DNA of 64,000 nt from Lichenostomus cassidix (taxonomy: Eukaryota; Chordata; Aves; Passeriformes; Meliphagidae). Every line of letters begins with the position of its first letter. The stretch's first letter is position 1. Location: NCBI GenBank assembly GCA_008360975.2, contig CM039181.1, forward strand, positions 2,154,380 to 2,218,379, read 5' to 3'. Under the pieces are notes generated by a model. It saw nothing but the letters and a program-made list of their open reading frames with translations, was not told the DNA's origin and searched no databases. Shown one piece after another: positions 12,301 to 25,050 of this stretch. A program made the position numbers and the translations under genes.

Positions 12301-15300
12301 CTGCCCTCCCCGTCGCCGCGGCGGCGCTGGGCTCCGGCAGCGGCGGCACCGAGGACGACTCCCGGCCGAAGTTGGCGGCGGCGGCGAGTGCCGGGCCCGG
12401 GAGGTGCCGGCGGATCCCGGGGGCTCCGGCCGCCTCCGCCCCGCCTCCCCCCGCCCCGCGCCCGCCCCCCGCGCCCTGCGCCCGCCCCGCCGCGGGCACC
12501 GGCACTGCCGCCGGGATGGGGCTCGCCTGAGGGGCCGGGAGGCTTTCCCCGCCGGGGCGGCTCGGGGATGGGGCGGGCGGGGGTCAGCCCGGGGGTGAGC
12601 AGCGGAGCCGCTGCCGTCGGGGGCCGTGCTGGTGCGTGAGGGGCGGTGGGGAAGGAACGCCGCGGTCCCGCGCGCTGGAGGCGACCGGGCTGGCTACCCT
12701 TCGTGCGGCCCCCGCAGCCCCGCCGTGCCCGGCAGCGCAGCCCCGCAAGGACACTTGGTCACTCGTGGGACGCTCGCAGAGCATCCCTGCGGTGCTCCCT
12801 CGCTGCCTGCCCGGCCCCGCCGGCTGTCGGTGTGCAGCCGCTCCGCCGCCCTGAGCTGCGCAGAGCTCCGTGCCCTCACTGCTCGCTGTGGGGCTCATGC
12901 GGCTCCTGGCCCGGGAGCCACCGTGCTGGGAGCCACCAAAACCCCTCCGGTACCGGCAGCGCTGGGGGCTCCCGCCAGCGGAGGGCTTTTGACCTGCTGA
13001 CCTACTGCTTCATCCCAGCAGGGATTTTTGGCATCTGTCTCCCAGTGCGGCGGGGCGGCTGGGTTGCAATGAAGGTGCGAATGGGGCAGAGCCTGGTTCG
13101 GGGATGCTGTTAAAATAGATTGGCAAAGTTTGGCAGAGGAGACTGTGTATGAAGCTCTTGATGGGGCTGGCACTCAACAAGCACATCCATGCCTTGCCTG
13201 CAACACCAGGAATCACACTGGGGGCTGTCCCCCACCCTTCTTCCCATAAAACTTCACAGATTCACAGCCAGATCCTGTTCTCACTTTTCCTGGCAGAAGT
13301 AGGAAGTAGCTGCACAGGCATTAGCAGGATCACCGCAAATTCATGTTGGTGTAACAGAAAGCAGTGCCTAGCGCCCAGGATTGCTGGGCATCTCAGTGCA
13401 CGGAGACAGGATTTACATGCCTGGCCTCCGAGCTTGGTGGCAGCTTTGCAGCAGCCAAGGAAACCAGAAGTTACACTTCTTGTGTCCAGATCCCCATCTC
13501 TGGGCCCCACACCGTCAGGCATCCAAAGTCCCCATGCAGCAGGAGCTGCAGAGCCTCACATGCAGTGCAAAGAGCACCTTGTTGCTCCTACGTGTACACA
13601 TAAAAGGATGCAAATGGAATTACATCAGGGAGGCATTTGAACCCCTGGAGTCCCTAAAATTTGTACTGGCTTGGGACAAAATACAGCTTGAGACACATAC
13701 CCTGACACAAGCATCTTGTTTCAAACAGCTCTGAGCATCCAATTGCGTTCAGAGTGGAAACACATGAGCATTTTTAGAGGAACAGGTAAGGATTTGAACA
13801 CAGGCTACACACTACAAGTAATTGAAAGCTCCAACTGTCTTAACTTATGACCAACTGTGCCAGTGTTTCCCATCACTGTAGTCATTAATGACACTTTCTT
13901 TTAATGGGAATAGGAGATAGAGGAGGTACAGCAAGAGGTAAATAGTAACCCAGTGTCTGTGGCAGGAAATAAGGAGCCATTGTCTTCAGTGCTGTGTAAC
14001 TAGAAAGATAATAGTTGGTACAGCAAATGCCAACTAATTAGAGGGCAGAGGAAGTCTTGAAATTGCAGCTGGCTGTAGGAAATTTTAGGTGCCAGCTTTT
14101 TCGCTCCTAGGTAAAGCCTGTTTACCATATGGGCTGTTGATCCCTGCTTGCCTGTCAGACTTCTAACTTGCACATAAAGGCTGCAGAGGGGAGGGGCAGG
14201 GTGCTGCTCTGGGGACCCAGCAAACAGCAGGGACCCCTCCTGGGGACCTGGAGGTGTGAAGGGGAGCGTCACAGAGCTGAGGCTTGGTAACAAATTGCTT
14301 GGTCTGTAGAGTAATGTGCTGTTCCACTTTTGGTGCTGCGAGGGACAGCTGGCCACAACAGGTCAGCAGGACAGAGATCCTCATCCGTCCTCACAGGAAT
14401 CCTCTTGGCTCTGGCACTGCTTCACACCCCGAGATGGTGTCTTACATCATGGTTAGAGAGAGCAGATGGGGAAAGGAGAGCCACTGGACCGCCAGCAGAT
14501 ATGGATGGGCAGCACTGGCTATGTCCTTAAAACCTTCAGCTCTGAGACATATGGATTATTCAAAAAAAGATACCAGATTATTGAAATACCATGCAATACC
14601 AAGGCCATGAGGAATATGGGAATTCCTGCAGCTTTAATCCATCCTTGATGTCTCCATTCCTGCTTTGGTGGGACGAGAAGGGCCATTGGGAGGTACATAT
14701 GGCAGGATGATTAAGCCTCACTGATTTAATAATGGGCTGCGTCCACAACTGGATCTGGGCAGGATGTGGACTCCAGTCCATGACCAGAGTCTGGGATGTG
14801 ACTAATATTGGTGGGAGACACTGTCACAGCACACTCAGGGAAGTTGTGCTCAGTTGTGCTCAGAATCTGCTCAGTTGCAAAAAGAAACTTAACTGATGCA
14901 GCGCCCTGGACAGCACAAGCTGTTTTTTTTCTTTTCATCTCACTGGAACACTCCTATGGATCCAGTTATCCTCATGCTCCTCTTTCTCTTCTACTGCAGT
15001 AGTGGATGTTGTGTCTCTCCCCTCATTCTTGTCTGCTACTAGTGAGCAGAAGAGGGTGGGGAAGTGCTTAGACAGTTTGAGACATGGAAATACTAAGCTC
15101 ACTCAGTAGAGGAGAAGAGCAATTTAAAATGTATTAAGCAATATAAATCCCTCTCAGTTAAGGGCAGGACCCTGCAGAATATATTCAGAAGCAGGAGACC
15201 TTATCACTACAAACTCAGCTATTTGGCTCCAATTTCTCTTAAGATAGGTGTAGCCCAGTCTAGCAATTCTGTGGAGCTCATAAGCTCTGATGTCTTGGGA

Positions 15301-15607
15301 AGTTTCTCCCATTCCTATTGCATCTGCACAGTAGTGTTCCCCCTGATCAGCTAATCCTGTGTGCTCTCTGCTTCCAGGGTAGAGCTGAGGCAGAGATGAT
15401 GCCTATCCTGGGACAGCTTTCAAGGAGAAGGAACACTCACTGTGCTTCTTTCATTGACATGGACTTTTTTTGTCCTTTACAACTCGCCCCACCTGCCTGT
15501 GGTGGGATTACCAGCAGTAGTAGAAGCCAGTCAAAGGAAGTGAATTTGTAAGGAACTGGACATGTTTCCAGCAAAGAGATTGTTATGAGTCAAGGTGGAA
15601 TTCACAG

Positions 15608-15640
15608 AATAAAAATCTGAAAATGGAGAAAAAAAAAAAA
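15608..15640 (+). repeat. AATAAA plus poly(A) tract
   Basis: AATAAA at 15608-15613 is followed 16 nt later by a 12-nt A run (15629-15640), the same arrangement as at 38104. The source of the upstream sequence is not recognisable. It is either a retroposed transcript tail or a chance A-rich tract. Confidence 0.25.
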
Positions 15641-18600
15641 TCTTGAGCTCCTGCCAAAGGAGAGCTCGTTCCAGACAAGCTACCTGATCTGACCTGCCTT
15701 GCAGGTGTGAAAACCTTCATTGACCCACCCCCACATTCTCTACCTGCCCCTGCAAACACCAAAGAAAACCACTGCCTTATTCCCAGCCGCTGCCCTTGTG
15801 GGAAGCAGCCAGTTTCCTTGAGGCGTAAAGCTCACGACCTGACAATCTGTGGCACTCCACAAAAGGAAATATAAGCTAAACTTCTGAAACATTTTCTAAT
15901 GTTGACGTCTTTCAAATGATGGAATTGTCTCCCCAGGGACACGTGGATGCTCCACTCCTTGAGTCAGAGAGGCAGGACCCAACAATGCAGAGGGAGACAT
16001 TGTTGGGAACCTCACTGCCCCTGTACCAGGCAGAGACAGTGAAGGGGGAGAGGAAATAAATTAGATGACTTGAATCATTTCCAGCTCTAATTGCTACGAA
16101 TTTGCAGTAGTTTTCCCAGCCCCAAGTATAACATTAACCATCAAAGCACGATTTCACTCACAGTCAATTAAACCAGGATTCATCTGGCTTGACATCACCA
16201 AAAAAAAATCCATCTTGGACTCGGAGACACCCTGCTGAGAAGAGACAGGAGCAAGACAGGGGCTGGTCATGCTGTGGGATAGGCAGAAACTGCTGCCTTT
16301 GGAGGTGGACACCTCTGAGTATGCACTTTCATTCCACCAGCACATGAAGGGAATGCAGCAACCGTAGGATGTGCAAATCAGTGATGCACTAGTAGGGTCC
16401 CTGGGACTGCTCTCCCCGTCTGGACAGTCCTGCTGACTGGGGGCTCTGCCCCAGAGGTCAGATGGAGACAGCCTGCAATGGGGCCTGACATGTGCAGCCC
16501 TGCCAGAGCCAGGCTGCCTGTCTATGGCTCTCCCAGGGCAGATCTCCCCCAGCTGCAGCCTCCGTGCTCTCCCTCCGCAGTCCTTGTGCAAAGGGGTGAG
16601 CCAAGCCAGTTACTGGGTTTAAAACACCAAGAAATTAAATAATAAGAAAGCCTTCTGAAGTCAGGAGGGTTTAAAGGATGCAGCAGGAACCAGACTGACC
16701 TGGCAGCTGCAGTGGGGTGAAGCCCTGACTCGCCTGGCTCCATGTAAGTTGGTAGCAGGGCTGGGGAGAGCACGGAGAGTTCAGGCCTCCTCATTTAGCC
16801 CTTTAATCATTACACAGGCACTCCCAACAGCAGGTTCTGTGGGCTGGGTGAGTTAAACTGTAACTGTCCCCATCAGCGGCCCCTGCCAGGAGCCCCAGCT
16901 CCAGGGACCAGGGCAGCAGCAGCCTCCCACCGAGTCCCACCAGCCCTCACTGCTGGCTGGCAGGGACAGCCCGACTGCAGGCTGGTGTGGGAGAGCTGCT
17001 CTGCATCCCATCATGGCATGGGATGGACTAGGAGCCTGCCAGGTTTTGTTCTATGGAGCTGGGAGAGCTCCTCCATCCCTCTCTCCTGTGGACAGATAAG
17101 CATCACCTGCCCCATGGCACTGCTGGGCCAGGGGGACAGGAGGTGCCCCCAGGGCCAGCCCAGGGTCCCAAGCCCTGTGCCTTGCTGTGGGTATGGAGCA
17201 CAGCTGCGTGGTTTGGGGAGGCACAGGGCCATGGCCATAGCCAGACAGTGAGGTAATCTGCCCCTCACTCCCCTCCTCTCAGACCAAGGCTCTCGGTCTC
17301 TTCTGCTTGGCTTACACCCCGAGGTGAAGAGTTGTACATCCTTTCCAAAATTTTTATCAGCATGAATTATGACAACTCTGGATATCCCTATTGTCCATTT
17401 GAATGGCCGATCCCGCTCTAAAGTCCTAGTTCTTGGCCTCCCCTGCTTCCTGTGCTAACGAGCTCCACAGTATAATTATGGGATGTGCTGGTAAGGTGTG
17501 ATGGGCTCCAGCAGGGCCACAGCACGTGGGTGTGCAGCAGTGCTTCTGTGGGAGTGTGTGCACAGAGGTGACAGGGCACTCCTGTCACTGCCAACCTTGG
17601 GGCACAGCCAGGGCTGGCACTGTCACCAAGGGCTCCTCTCAATGTCTAACTGCCAGGGAATGATGAAACCCAAACTTCTCCCCCGCTCCCCAGCAGGAGA
17701 TGGTTGCCCTGCCAGCCTTCTCCTGGATTAGTGGAGTGATGCTGAAGCCCCACAAATCAGGCAAGAAGATGTCTCCCAACAGCTGAACATCCACAGGTGG
17801 CTTTAGGGAAAGTGCACAAAAGGATCTAGCTGGGATCTGTCAGAGACAGATGAACTCCAGCAACCCCTTCTCCTGTGTCCCTCCATGCTGTGCTGTTCTG
17901 ACTGCAGCAGAATCCTTACCCTGGGCTGCACCAGCACTAAGGATTTACCTCATTCCATTATATGTGTCCTAATTTATTAATGTAATCTCTTATTTCCTTC
18001 CTTCCTACCTTCCTTGATTGTGTCTCCCTTTGTAGTTTCTTTTTTCACTTGCTCAAACATACTTCCATAATTTTTTTTCTTTGAAAGGTAGACAGGCCTC
18101 TGGCTGGATCTAGCACTGATGAGGTGAAAGTGGATTATTCTCCTGATAATCACTGGGATTTATACCACACAGCAACAGCTGAGGGAGGAAACAAACACAA
18201 TTCAGACGTTACATCCAACTTTCCCATGGAGCATAGAGAGGTGTGGGATCGTGCCAGTGGGGAGAGGCAAAGGATGGGCGGAGAGGGTCCAGCCTCCTCT
18301 CCCCTGCCCGGCCCCACAGGCACCACTGCAGGTGGGCATGGAGGGCAGAACCCCATAAACCCCAAACCTGAGGTGAGAGCCACTCCCTGGGCTTGCTTGG
18401 TGCCTCTCTGCGTCACTGCTGGCTTGGGCACTCCCGGCTGTGGGGCCAGCCTGACGCCCTGATGGCCCTGGGGACACCCAGGTGACGCAGCTGGCTTCTG
18501 GGGAGGGTGGCATATCCTCTGTGGCCTGGCAGGTGGAAGGGAAAGAAATTAAATGTGCTGAGACGCCAAGCCAGGAGGGTGCGACCAGTGCCGCCCTGTC

Positions 18601-18994
18601 ACCAGTGCCACCAGTAGTGCCACCCTGCCACCAGGGAGCTGAGGCTGTGGGCAGAGGCTGGATGGGGTTGGGAACATCCCTGTGTAGAACAGGGGAGTGG
18701 GAGAGAGCTGTTAGGACTGCAGGGCTGCAGAGGCAGGATGAGGGCAGCAGGCAGGGAGAGGTGATGTATAGGATATAATGTATGTCTGCAAGGCATGGGA
18801 TTGCTGGTGCTGCCTGCAAGGGATGTCACACAGCCTGGGGACAGTCACTATTTACAGCTAGTGAAGCCACAGCACATTTCCTGTTTTTATTTCTGGGTCC
18901 CACAAATCCCAGGGACAAACTGGAGAGTGTCAGTGAGGCTCTGTGGCTCCTGGCTGTGCTGCTCTCACGTCCTTCTGCAAACCAACCTGGTGAC

Positions 18995-19030
18995 AATAAA
19001 GCCTTTGTATGAAAACCACTGTGTTTTGTA
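18995..19030 (+). terminator. Canonical poly(A) signal with GU-rich element, plus strand
   Basis: GACAATAAAGCCTTTGTATG places AATAAA at 18995-19000, followed about 15-25 nt later by CTGTGTTTTGTAGG, a good downstream GU-rich element. This would be a competent 3' end for a plus-strand transcript. The preceding kilobases hold no convincing coding exon, so if used it probably ends a noncoding RNA, perhaps one starting at the CpG island near 12.1 kb. Confidence 0.35.
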
Positions 19031-19751
19031 GGCTCCAAAGTGCCCTTTGATGACAAATGCCTCTGCTCAATAGTCTCACCTTCAGAGAGAGAGCTGAAGG
19101 GAACACAAATACAATCCCTGGACACTGCAGCTTCTAAACAAATATATATATAGCATGGGTAATATATGGGCTTACACAAATGCCAGCACTAAAACACACC
19201 AAGTAGGCAGAGATGGAAACTATAATAACCAAAGCACCAGTGCAGTCACAAGAAACAAAGAAGGAAGAAACCACATGGCAATAGATGGTTTTCTTCTAAG
19301 GCACTCAGATGTCATGAATATGGTCTTGGGGCTCAGCCACCAGACAAAGGGCTGGGCATGGACACTGATGCTACCATGGCACAAGCAGCCCTTGGCACAT
19401 TTCAAGGGCTTGTTCATGGAAAAAGTGTCTGTATGTCTGTATGTATTTACACATGCAAGAAACTAAAGACAGAGAAACCAGTGAGTTCTAGCTCAGAATC
19501 CTGTCATGCACTCTTGCAAAGGTAAAATTAAAGACATCAGAGTTCCCCCATATAATTTAAGTGTAATTGTGTACGCGTTCTGTATTTTCTGTGGTTAACA
19601 TCCTTAAGTGATGACTCTGAATTTTCAGCTCGAGACATGGATTTTCCAGGATGTGCAGAGCACCTACCTGCTAACACCACTTGTGGCATCTGAACTTACA
19701 CCAAATCACTAAATGCTTCATCACATCCTGGGGCTATAATTAGACACACCT

Positions 19752-19831
19752 GCAAAAAACCAGAGAAAAACTCCCCAAAAAACCCAGAGCAAAAAAAAGC
19801 CCCAAACCCAAAAAAGGCCACAAAAACAAAA
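19752..19831. repeat. A/C-rich low-complexity tract
   Basis: Runs such as CTCCCCAAAAAACCC and GCCCCAAACCCAAAAAAGG make up most of this 80-nt stretch. This composition is common in songbird introns. Confidence 0.8.
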
Positions 19832-19991
19832 GACACCATGATTCATACCCCAAAACATATTTGCTCATGTGCTTAAGATCTTGTTTTTCAGTCTGGGAGG
19901 AGTTTTTTTGTGGATTGATTCTTGTTTCTGACCCTTTACTGTTCATTGAAGATACATTTTTCTTTATTTCTCTCCAGCAGTGAGAGCTGGA

Positions 19992-20010
19992 TTTTTTTTT
20001 TTTTTTTTTT
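19992..20010. repeat. Poly(T) tract, 19 nt
   Basis: An uninterrupted run of 19 T. It is preceded by CAGTGAGAGCTGGA and followed by GGTAAATACA, with no AATAAA on the minus strand at the distance expected of a retroposed tail. Confidence 0.9.
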
Positions 20011-22265
20011 GGTAAATACAGATGAGGACCCCCTTTCCATCCCAGGGCTTCAGGGGCTGTGTTTGGAAGAACCAAATGTCATGGACTGCAGCAACCCCAC
20101 AGCGACACAGCCCAGGGCCTCCGCCGTGCCTGAACTTGCTGAGATCTCATCTGCAGATTGCACACCTAAGGATGAGCAGCAGCGATAGCATTGTGCTGAA
20201 CAAGGCCTCTCACCAGAAAAACAAACCCAGGCAACGTTGGCGTCATCCTCTCCAGCCCCTGTCACCGCTGAGCCGGAAGCAAACGCAGAGGAAAGCTCTG
20301 GGTCAGCGTTAGGCTGGGGCACCTTGCTGCACGGATCCAGGGCTGGTTTCCCCATGGAGTCATGTCCCACTCTGTCACTCACACAGAGGAAGCCTCTGGG
20401 TCATCCCTGGTGATACTTGTCTGCAGATCTGTAGGTTGCTTTGATCTGCTTTTCTGACAGATGAGCATAAACAGTTGTGTGACTGCTCTTGTTGTCAGGA
20501 GTCATCACTTCATTAACAAATGGGGGAAATTAAAGCCTCCAACCATAAGGGTGAGGAGAAGCCTTTCACTGTCACCTTGTAGTCATTGTGCCTGGCTTGG
20601 GCTACTGGGAGATGTGCACCACATCTCCAACGTCCACCACCTGCCAAAGTGCTTGTTCCTGCAGTGCAGGGTGAGGCCAGCAGCTGCTGCTTGGCCCTGG
20701 CACACATGGCTCATGGGCTGAGTGAGCAGCCAAACCCTCCTCAGGTCCAGGAGGAACCATGGCTGACAAAAATCAATCCCTCCCTACCACACCAGGGATG
20801 GCTGTGGACATGGGTTCCTGATGGAAGATGTGAACTTGCATTATATTTTTCTGACAAATCCCAGTTTTGTCATTTCCTCCTGCTTCCTCCAGGGTCTAGT
20901 GAGGGATCTATTTTGTATCCAAGGTGTCATCTTGCTGCCAAACTAACAGGAGAGGATCCTTCAGAGGGCACTGGTAGGAAGCACAATCTGTGGTGTGTAG
21001 CATCACTGCAGTGATGAAAGATTTTGAATGCACAAAGGGAAAGGATTTCTTTGTCATGTAGATTTTCTAATTTCCAGACCTCTGCCATTGCTAGCTTAGT
21101 GTTCCTGAAGCATGGTTTCCAGTGGGCAGCTCTGTATATTTATATATGATCACAAGCACATACACATATATGCATACGTGCACTTCAGTACATTGGGCTG
21201 CAAGATGATACACTGCTGAGAGCTAAAACCAGTTTCTGTGCATTATATAAGAAAGGTTAAGAGCGTTCATATACATTCCAAGAGTTGTGGTTCCCCAAAA
21301 TGGTGTGCCCTTACAGAAAATGAAGGGTTTACTCAAGCTGAACAAAAATCCTTCTAGGATGGGTTTTGAGCTACAGCAGCCACCCATCCTTTTTAGCAGC
21401 ACATAAAGAAGCCAAATGTTTTTTAACTTGCCTTGTGACAAGATTTGTGTCCACAGACATCCTTGGAGCTGAATCCCCACCGAAGTAAGCGGCAACTTCA
21501 CACAAATGGGCTGCAGTACCTGGGCCTAAATATTTAACTTCTTAGTTCATCTTCTAGAACAGTTTTAATGTTTGCAATTGTAAACATTGGGAAAAGCTAC
21601 TGCTCATGTACTTAAAACCAGATGGACTTAAAGCCCACACCCAGAGAATCACTTGCTGTAACCCCACAATACACCCAAGCTGGTCCCAGCTGTTCCACTT
21701 AGTTTTATAATACATCACCAGGATATTCAGAAATAAGGTCTACCAACACAAGGTGTATAGCTCTTTTTTGCTTGATATGCAAATGAATTGTTTGCACCTC
21801 ATTTTATTATACATTCACCTACAAAACACTTGGTTTTCCAGGTCATATGCCCTTTCTTGAGTTTGAGGGTTTTTAAAGACATTAAAAAGAGGACTTTGGC
21901 TTTTTGCCTAATTTTTCTAAACATCCTGATTCCCAGTGAGAAGAGCTACTTGATATCTCAGAATCCCAGTCTAAAGGTCACTAGTCATACACAGATCATT
22001 AGCACAGGCAATTGGCTTTAACTGCTGTTTTGGGGAAATCTTTGGGCTGGCTGATGCACCCCTACAGCATCAGTCCACATAAGCAGAAGACATCTGCAGC
22101 ACAAGCACAGCAGATCCTGTCAGAAATAGGATATCCTAAATATATAGCTTCTCCCAGTGGACTGCAGATGTGGTTTCAGCAGTGTTTCCCTGACTGCTGT
22201 GATTTAGAAAAGCAGGTTTCCCCAAATCATCCCAGCTAGAGCACTGCAGAAGGCCCATGTTTAAT

Positions 22266-22291
22266 CAGGAGCTGTGCACAGGAGCTGTGCA
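22266..22291. repeat. Exact tandem duplication of 13 bp
   Basis: Two perfect copies of CAGGAGCTGTGCA, head to tail. Confidence 0.95.
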
Positions 22292-22621
22292 CACCCCTAT
22301 GAACCTATCTGCAAAGAAAAATGTGTCAAACCTGTGTGTGTTTGATCCCAGGGCTGACCATTTGCTGTTTCCACTGCTGCCTTGCCTGTTCAGTGTCACA
22401 GTAGCTGCAGTCAACAGACAATTCTGTTCAGATGCCTCGTGTTTTACTGCACAATGCATAACATGTAACCTGATAAGGCACAAAAGGCGTTTGGCATCTT
22501 CTCTTTTCAGCACGAACAGTGTTATTGTTATGGGCCATCCAAAACATGAGTCAGCCTGCAGGGACATGGCCCTGCAACTCACCAAGCAGCAGAGCCAGCG
22601 TGGGCTGCACAGCTCAGCTCA

Positions 22622-22661
22622 GCTCTCCCTGCAGATGTGCTGCTCTCCCTGCAGATGTGCT
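22622..22661. repeat. Exact tandem duplication of 20 bp
   Basis: Two perfect copies of GCTCTCCCTGCAGATGTGCT, head to tail, within 360 bp of the 13-bp duplication at 22266. Confidence 0.95.
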
Positions 22662-24717
22662 GTCCTGCTGACTCCAACTCCTGCCCTTTCACTGCTCCTC
22701 TTCTCCAAAAAGGACAAGTCCTTCAGAAATGGTGTTTGTGCCATTTTCAGACCGACGGGTACCTTGTTGGACAGTAATTGGTTACATTTATGTGGCATGT
22801 GGTTTCATTCAGCTGATCTGGACTGTGCTGCACAAGCCAGGCACACCCTGGCCTGACAGGAATCACGAATTCCCTTCTCAGCCAAAGACGTTGGAGCGAA
22901 CATAAACCAGACTGGGAACCAAAAGGCTGATGGACTCTTCCTTTCAAAGCCCCTGAGACCCTTAATCCCCTTGCATCCTTTCTCCACACACTGCTTTACA
23001 TGCCTGATTGAAGCCCAAGTGACAGAAATCCAATTAGCAGAGAGAAGGGAACGTCCAGGCACTGAGATCAGGGCGCCTGTTCCTGTTACACATGTAGTCA
23101 CTTCTACTGCAACAAGTCAGGATCTTAAGAGCCCCCTGAAATGATATATAAAGGAAAAGGAGAAGGGACAAGCCCAACAAGAAAGCCCAGAAAAAAACTG
23201 GCTGCACAGACAGATAAAAACTGAAAGACATTGAGAGGTTTAGAGAGAAATTGGTTAGAAAGTGTCCCAACTTGGGGAGGTCTGTTCTGTCAGGGCTTCA
23301 GGATAGCTGCGGAGAATCTGGTGGAGCGTGTTTAGCACGGACATTGTTCTACCAGTGGGACCCAGTGTTGCAATGCTATTCTCTTTAGAACAGTCAAAAA
23401 CGACAGAAAAAATTGATTTTTATAGTGACATTACTCAGGCAATTTCCCATGTCATCAGAACGTATCTGGAGACTGGACACTGGGTAGAGCCCATTTCCTC
23501 CAGTGCAGCAGGGAGCACAGCTCATCCTATGTCACAAAGCCAGGACTCTCCCCTGCTCCCCAGGGACAGGACTCACATCCAGGTTTCACCAGGATCAAGC
23601 TCAGTAGGACACTCTTGCTGGCCTCTCCACAGCAAGGCTTTCCAGGCACATCACTCTGGAAGATGTGATCCCAACACTGACTCAACATGGGATGCACATC
23701 TGGAATTCAGTCACTCATTAGCAATATTTAAGTCACACTGACTTGGAAAACAGGCAGGAGAGAGACAAAGGGAACAGCTGACTGTAACAGCAGCTGTCTT
23801 ATCTCCACTTACCTGACCTGTGAGATCCAGGGGTATCTGGGACACCCCTGTGATTGTCAGTCCCTCAAGTCTGCTCTCAGGGAACAGCCATGCAGCCACT
23901 CAGTCCTGCCCTCCCACTCTGGGCATGCAGGAGAGGACAGCAAGCAAAACATGCTGAAATGAAGACACGGTACAGAATTTTTAAATAACTTTATAATTTC
24001 CTGATGAACTTAGTCTGTGAATAAAAAAAGAAGAAAAAAAAATGAACAAAGTGTTTATATTATCAAGGCAAAGTTGAATATAACACATTTTCTTTGCAGT
24101 TTCATTATCCTGTCAGTAACATGACTCCAGCAATAAAACACATACAAGTTGAAGGCAGCGCGCGCACTTGCATCACGGACACCAATGTCTCCCGCTGCTG
24201 TCATTTCCAAAAGGAATTCAAGTACACTAGATCCCATCCCTAAAGCCCATCTCCCCCTCCACTAAAGTGCAACACGTCCCTTCCAAAGCAAATGAGGGAT
24301 CTGTGTCTGTGGAGTGGATGGAGCATCCCACAGAAATTTCTTTTTTAAACTCCACAAACAATTTGTGAAGCTGGTGTGCAGCTCACCTCATTCACTGGAA
24401 GGAAACGGCAATATACTGTTTTAGTGGGCTTGGAGCAGCATGTTGGGCTAGCACAGAAATTATTCCCCTGTTCATGGTCCCATTGGATTCATCCTCCTCC
24501 AGCATCTGAACAAATAAAGGCATCTTGCACTAAAGCCTCCCCAGTTATACTGTAATGAGCGTGTAATGAGGGGCCAAACATAGCCACCCCTGGGCAGGGA
24601 GGACATGGCCTTGTCCACATAGAGCTGGGAAGATGGGGCAGATAAAAGGAACAACATCTACTTTTCAAATTTGGCTTCAAATTTGGTTTGTAGATCCCGA
24701 ATTTTATAACAAATAAG

Positions 24718-25050
24718 TGTGGCGTTCTTTAACAGCACACATGATCTCCACAATGGTATGGCAAGGCAAAGACCCTTTATTGTAAAAATCCAGGGTTCTT
24801 AAAGTGTTAGTTTGTTATCAGTTTCCATACTTGTGAGGCACAACAAATGTGCCTAACCAACCACCACAGACCACGACAGGAACATCAGGTGTGACCAACC
24901 ACAGCCCCACGGCGTGAGCACTTATCGGTTCTAATCATTGTTTTACAATTACCTAACTTGTTTTTCACCTCTAGTTTAGCTGACTCGTTTCCAGAATGCT
25001 TTTCTAGTTAGCCAAAGCAACAGAAGTGAGCAAGGATTTTACAAGGGCAG
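24718..25050 (-). mobile_element. Probable solo LTR of an avian endogenous retrovirus
   Basis: On the minus strand there is CTTTAAG (24804-24798), a 15-nt gap, then ACAATAAAGGG, followed by GCCTTGCCATACCATTGTGG and ending GAACGCCACA at 24718. A TTTAAG-type TATA element only some 20 nt before AATAAA, a short R-U5 and a terminal CA match the layout of avian alpharetrovirus-type LTRs. The upstream (U3) edge cannot be fixed; 25050 is a guess based on usual LTR length. No gag, pol or env remnant is seen beside it, which suggests a solo LTR. I could not find a clear target-site duplication. Confidence 0.4.

Larger units (their letters stand above)
11640..12960. promoter_or_regulatory. CpG-island promoter
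   Basis: About 1.3 kb of very G+C-rich, CpG-dense sequence in an otherwise AT-rich window. It has long runs of CGG/CCG, NotI-like GCGGCCGC-type sites and Sp1-like GGGGCGGGCGGGG around 12560. Such islands in birds mark constitutive or developmentally regulated promoters. Large open frames appear on both strands here only because stop codons are rare in this composition. Splice donors of opposite polarity sit 48 bp apart near its middle (minus 12088, plus 12136), so the island could drive transcription both ways. No TATA box is evident, as expected for this promoter class. Confidence 0.9.
12961..24717. other. Probable intergenic DNA right of the CpG island
   Basis: Moderately G+C-rich to about 19 kb, then AT-richer. 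It contains poly(A)-signal candidates (15608, 18995), low-complexity tracts and short tandem duplications. Open frames up to about 200 codons (for example 18202-18819 minus, 22257-22856 plus) overlap frames on the other strand and lack homology I recognise. Confidence 0.5.

Noticed and set aside
11498..12639. Long open frames on both strands in the CpG island (up to 253 codons)
   Set aside because: Pro/Gly/Arg/Ala-only low-complexity translations in all frames, produced by scarcity of stop codons in C+G-rich DNA; they overlap one another on both strands.
18202..18819. 205-codon minus-strand open frame
   Set aside because: Low-complexity Pro/Ser/Ala composition in G+C-rich DNA with equally open plus-strand frames; no domain or start support.
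22257..22856. 199-codon plus-strand open frame
   Set aside because: Spans two tandem duplications and has no domain, codon bias or splice evidence.
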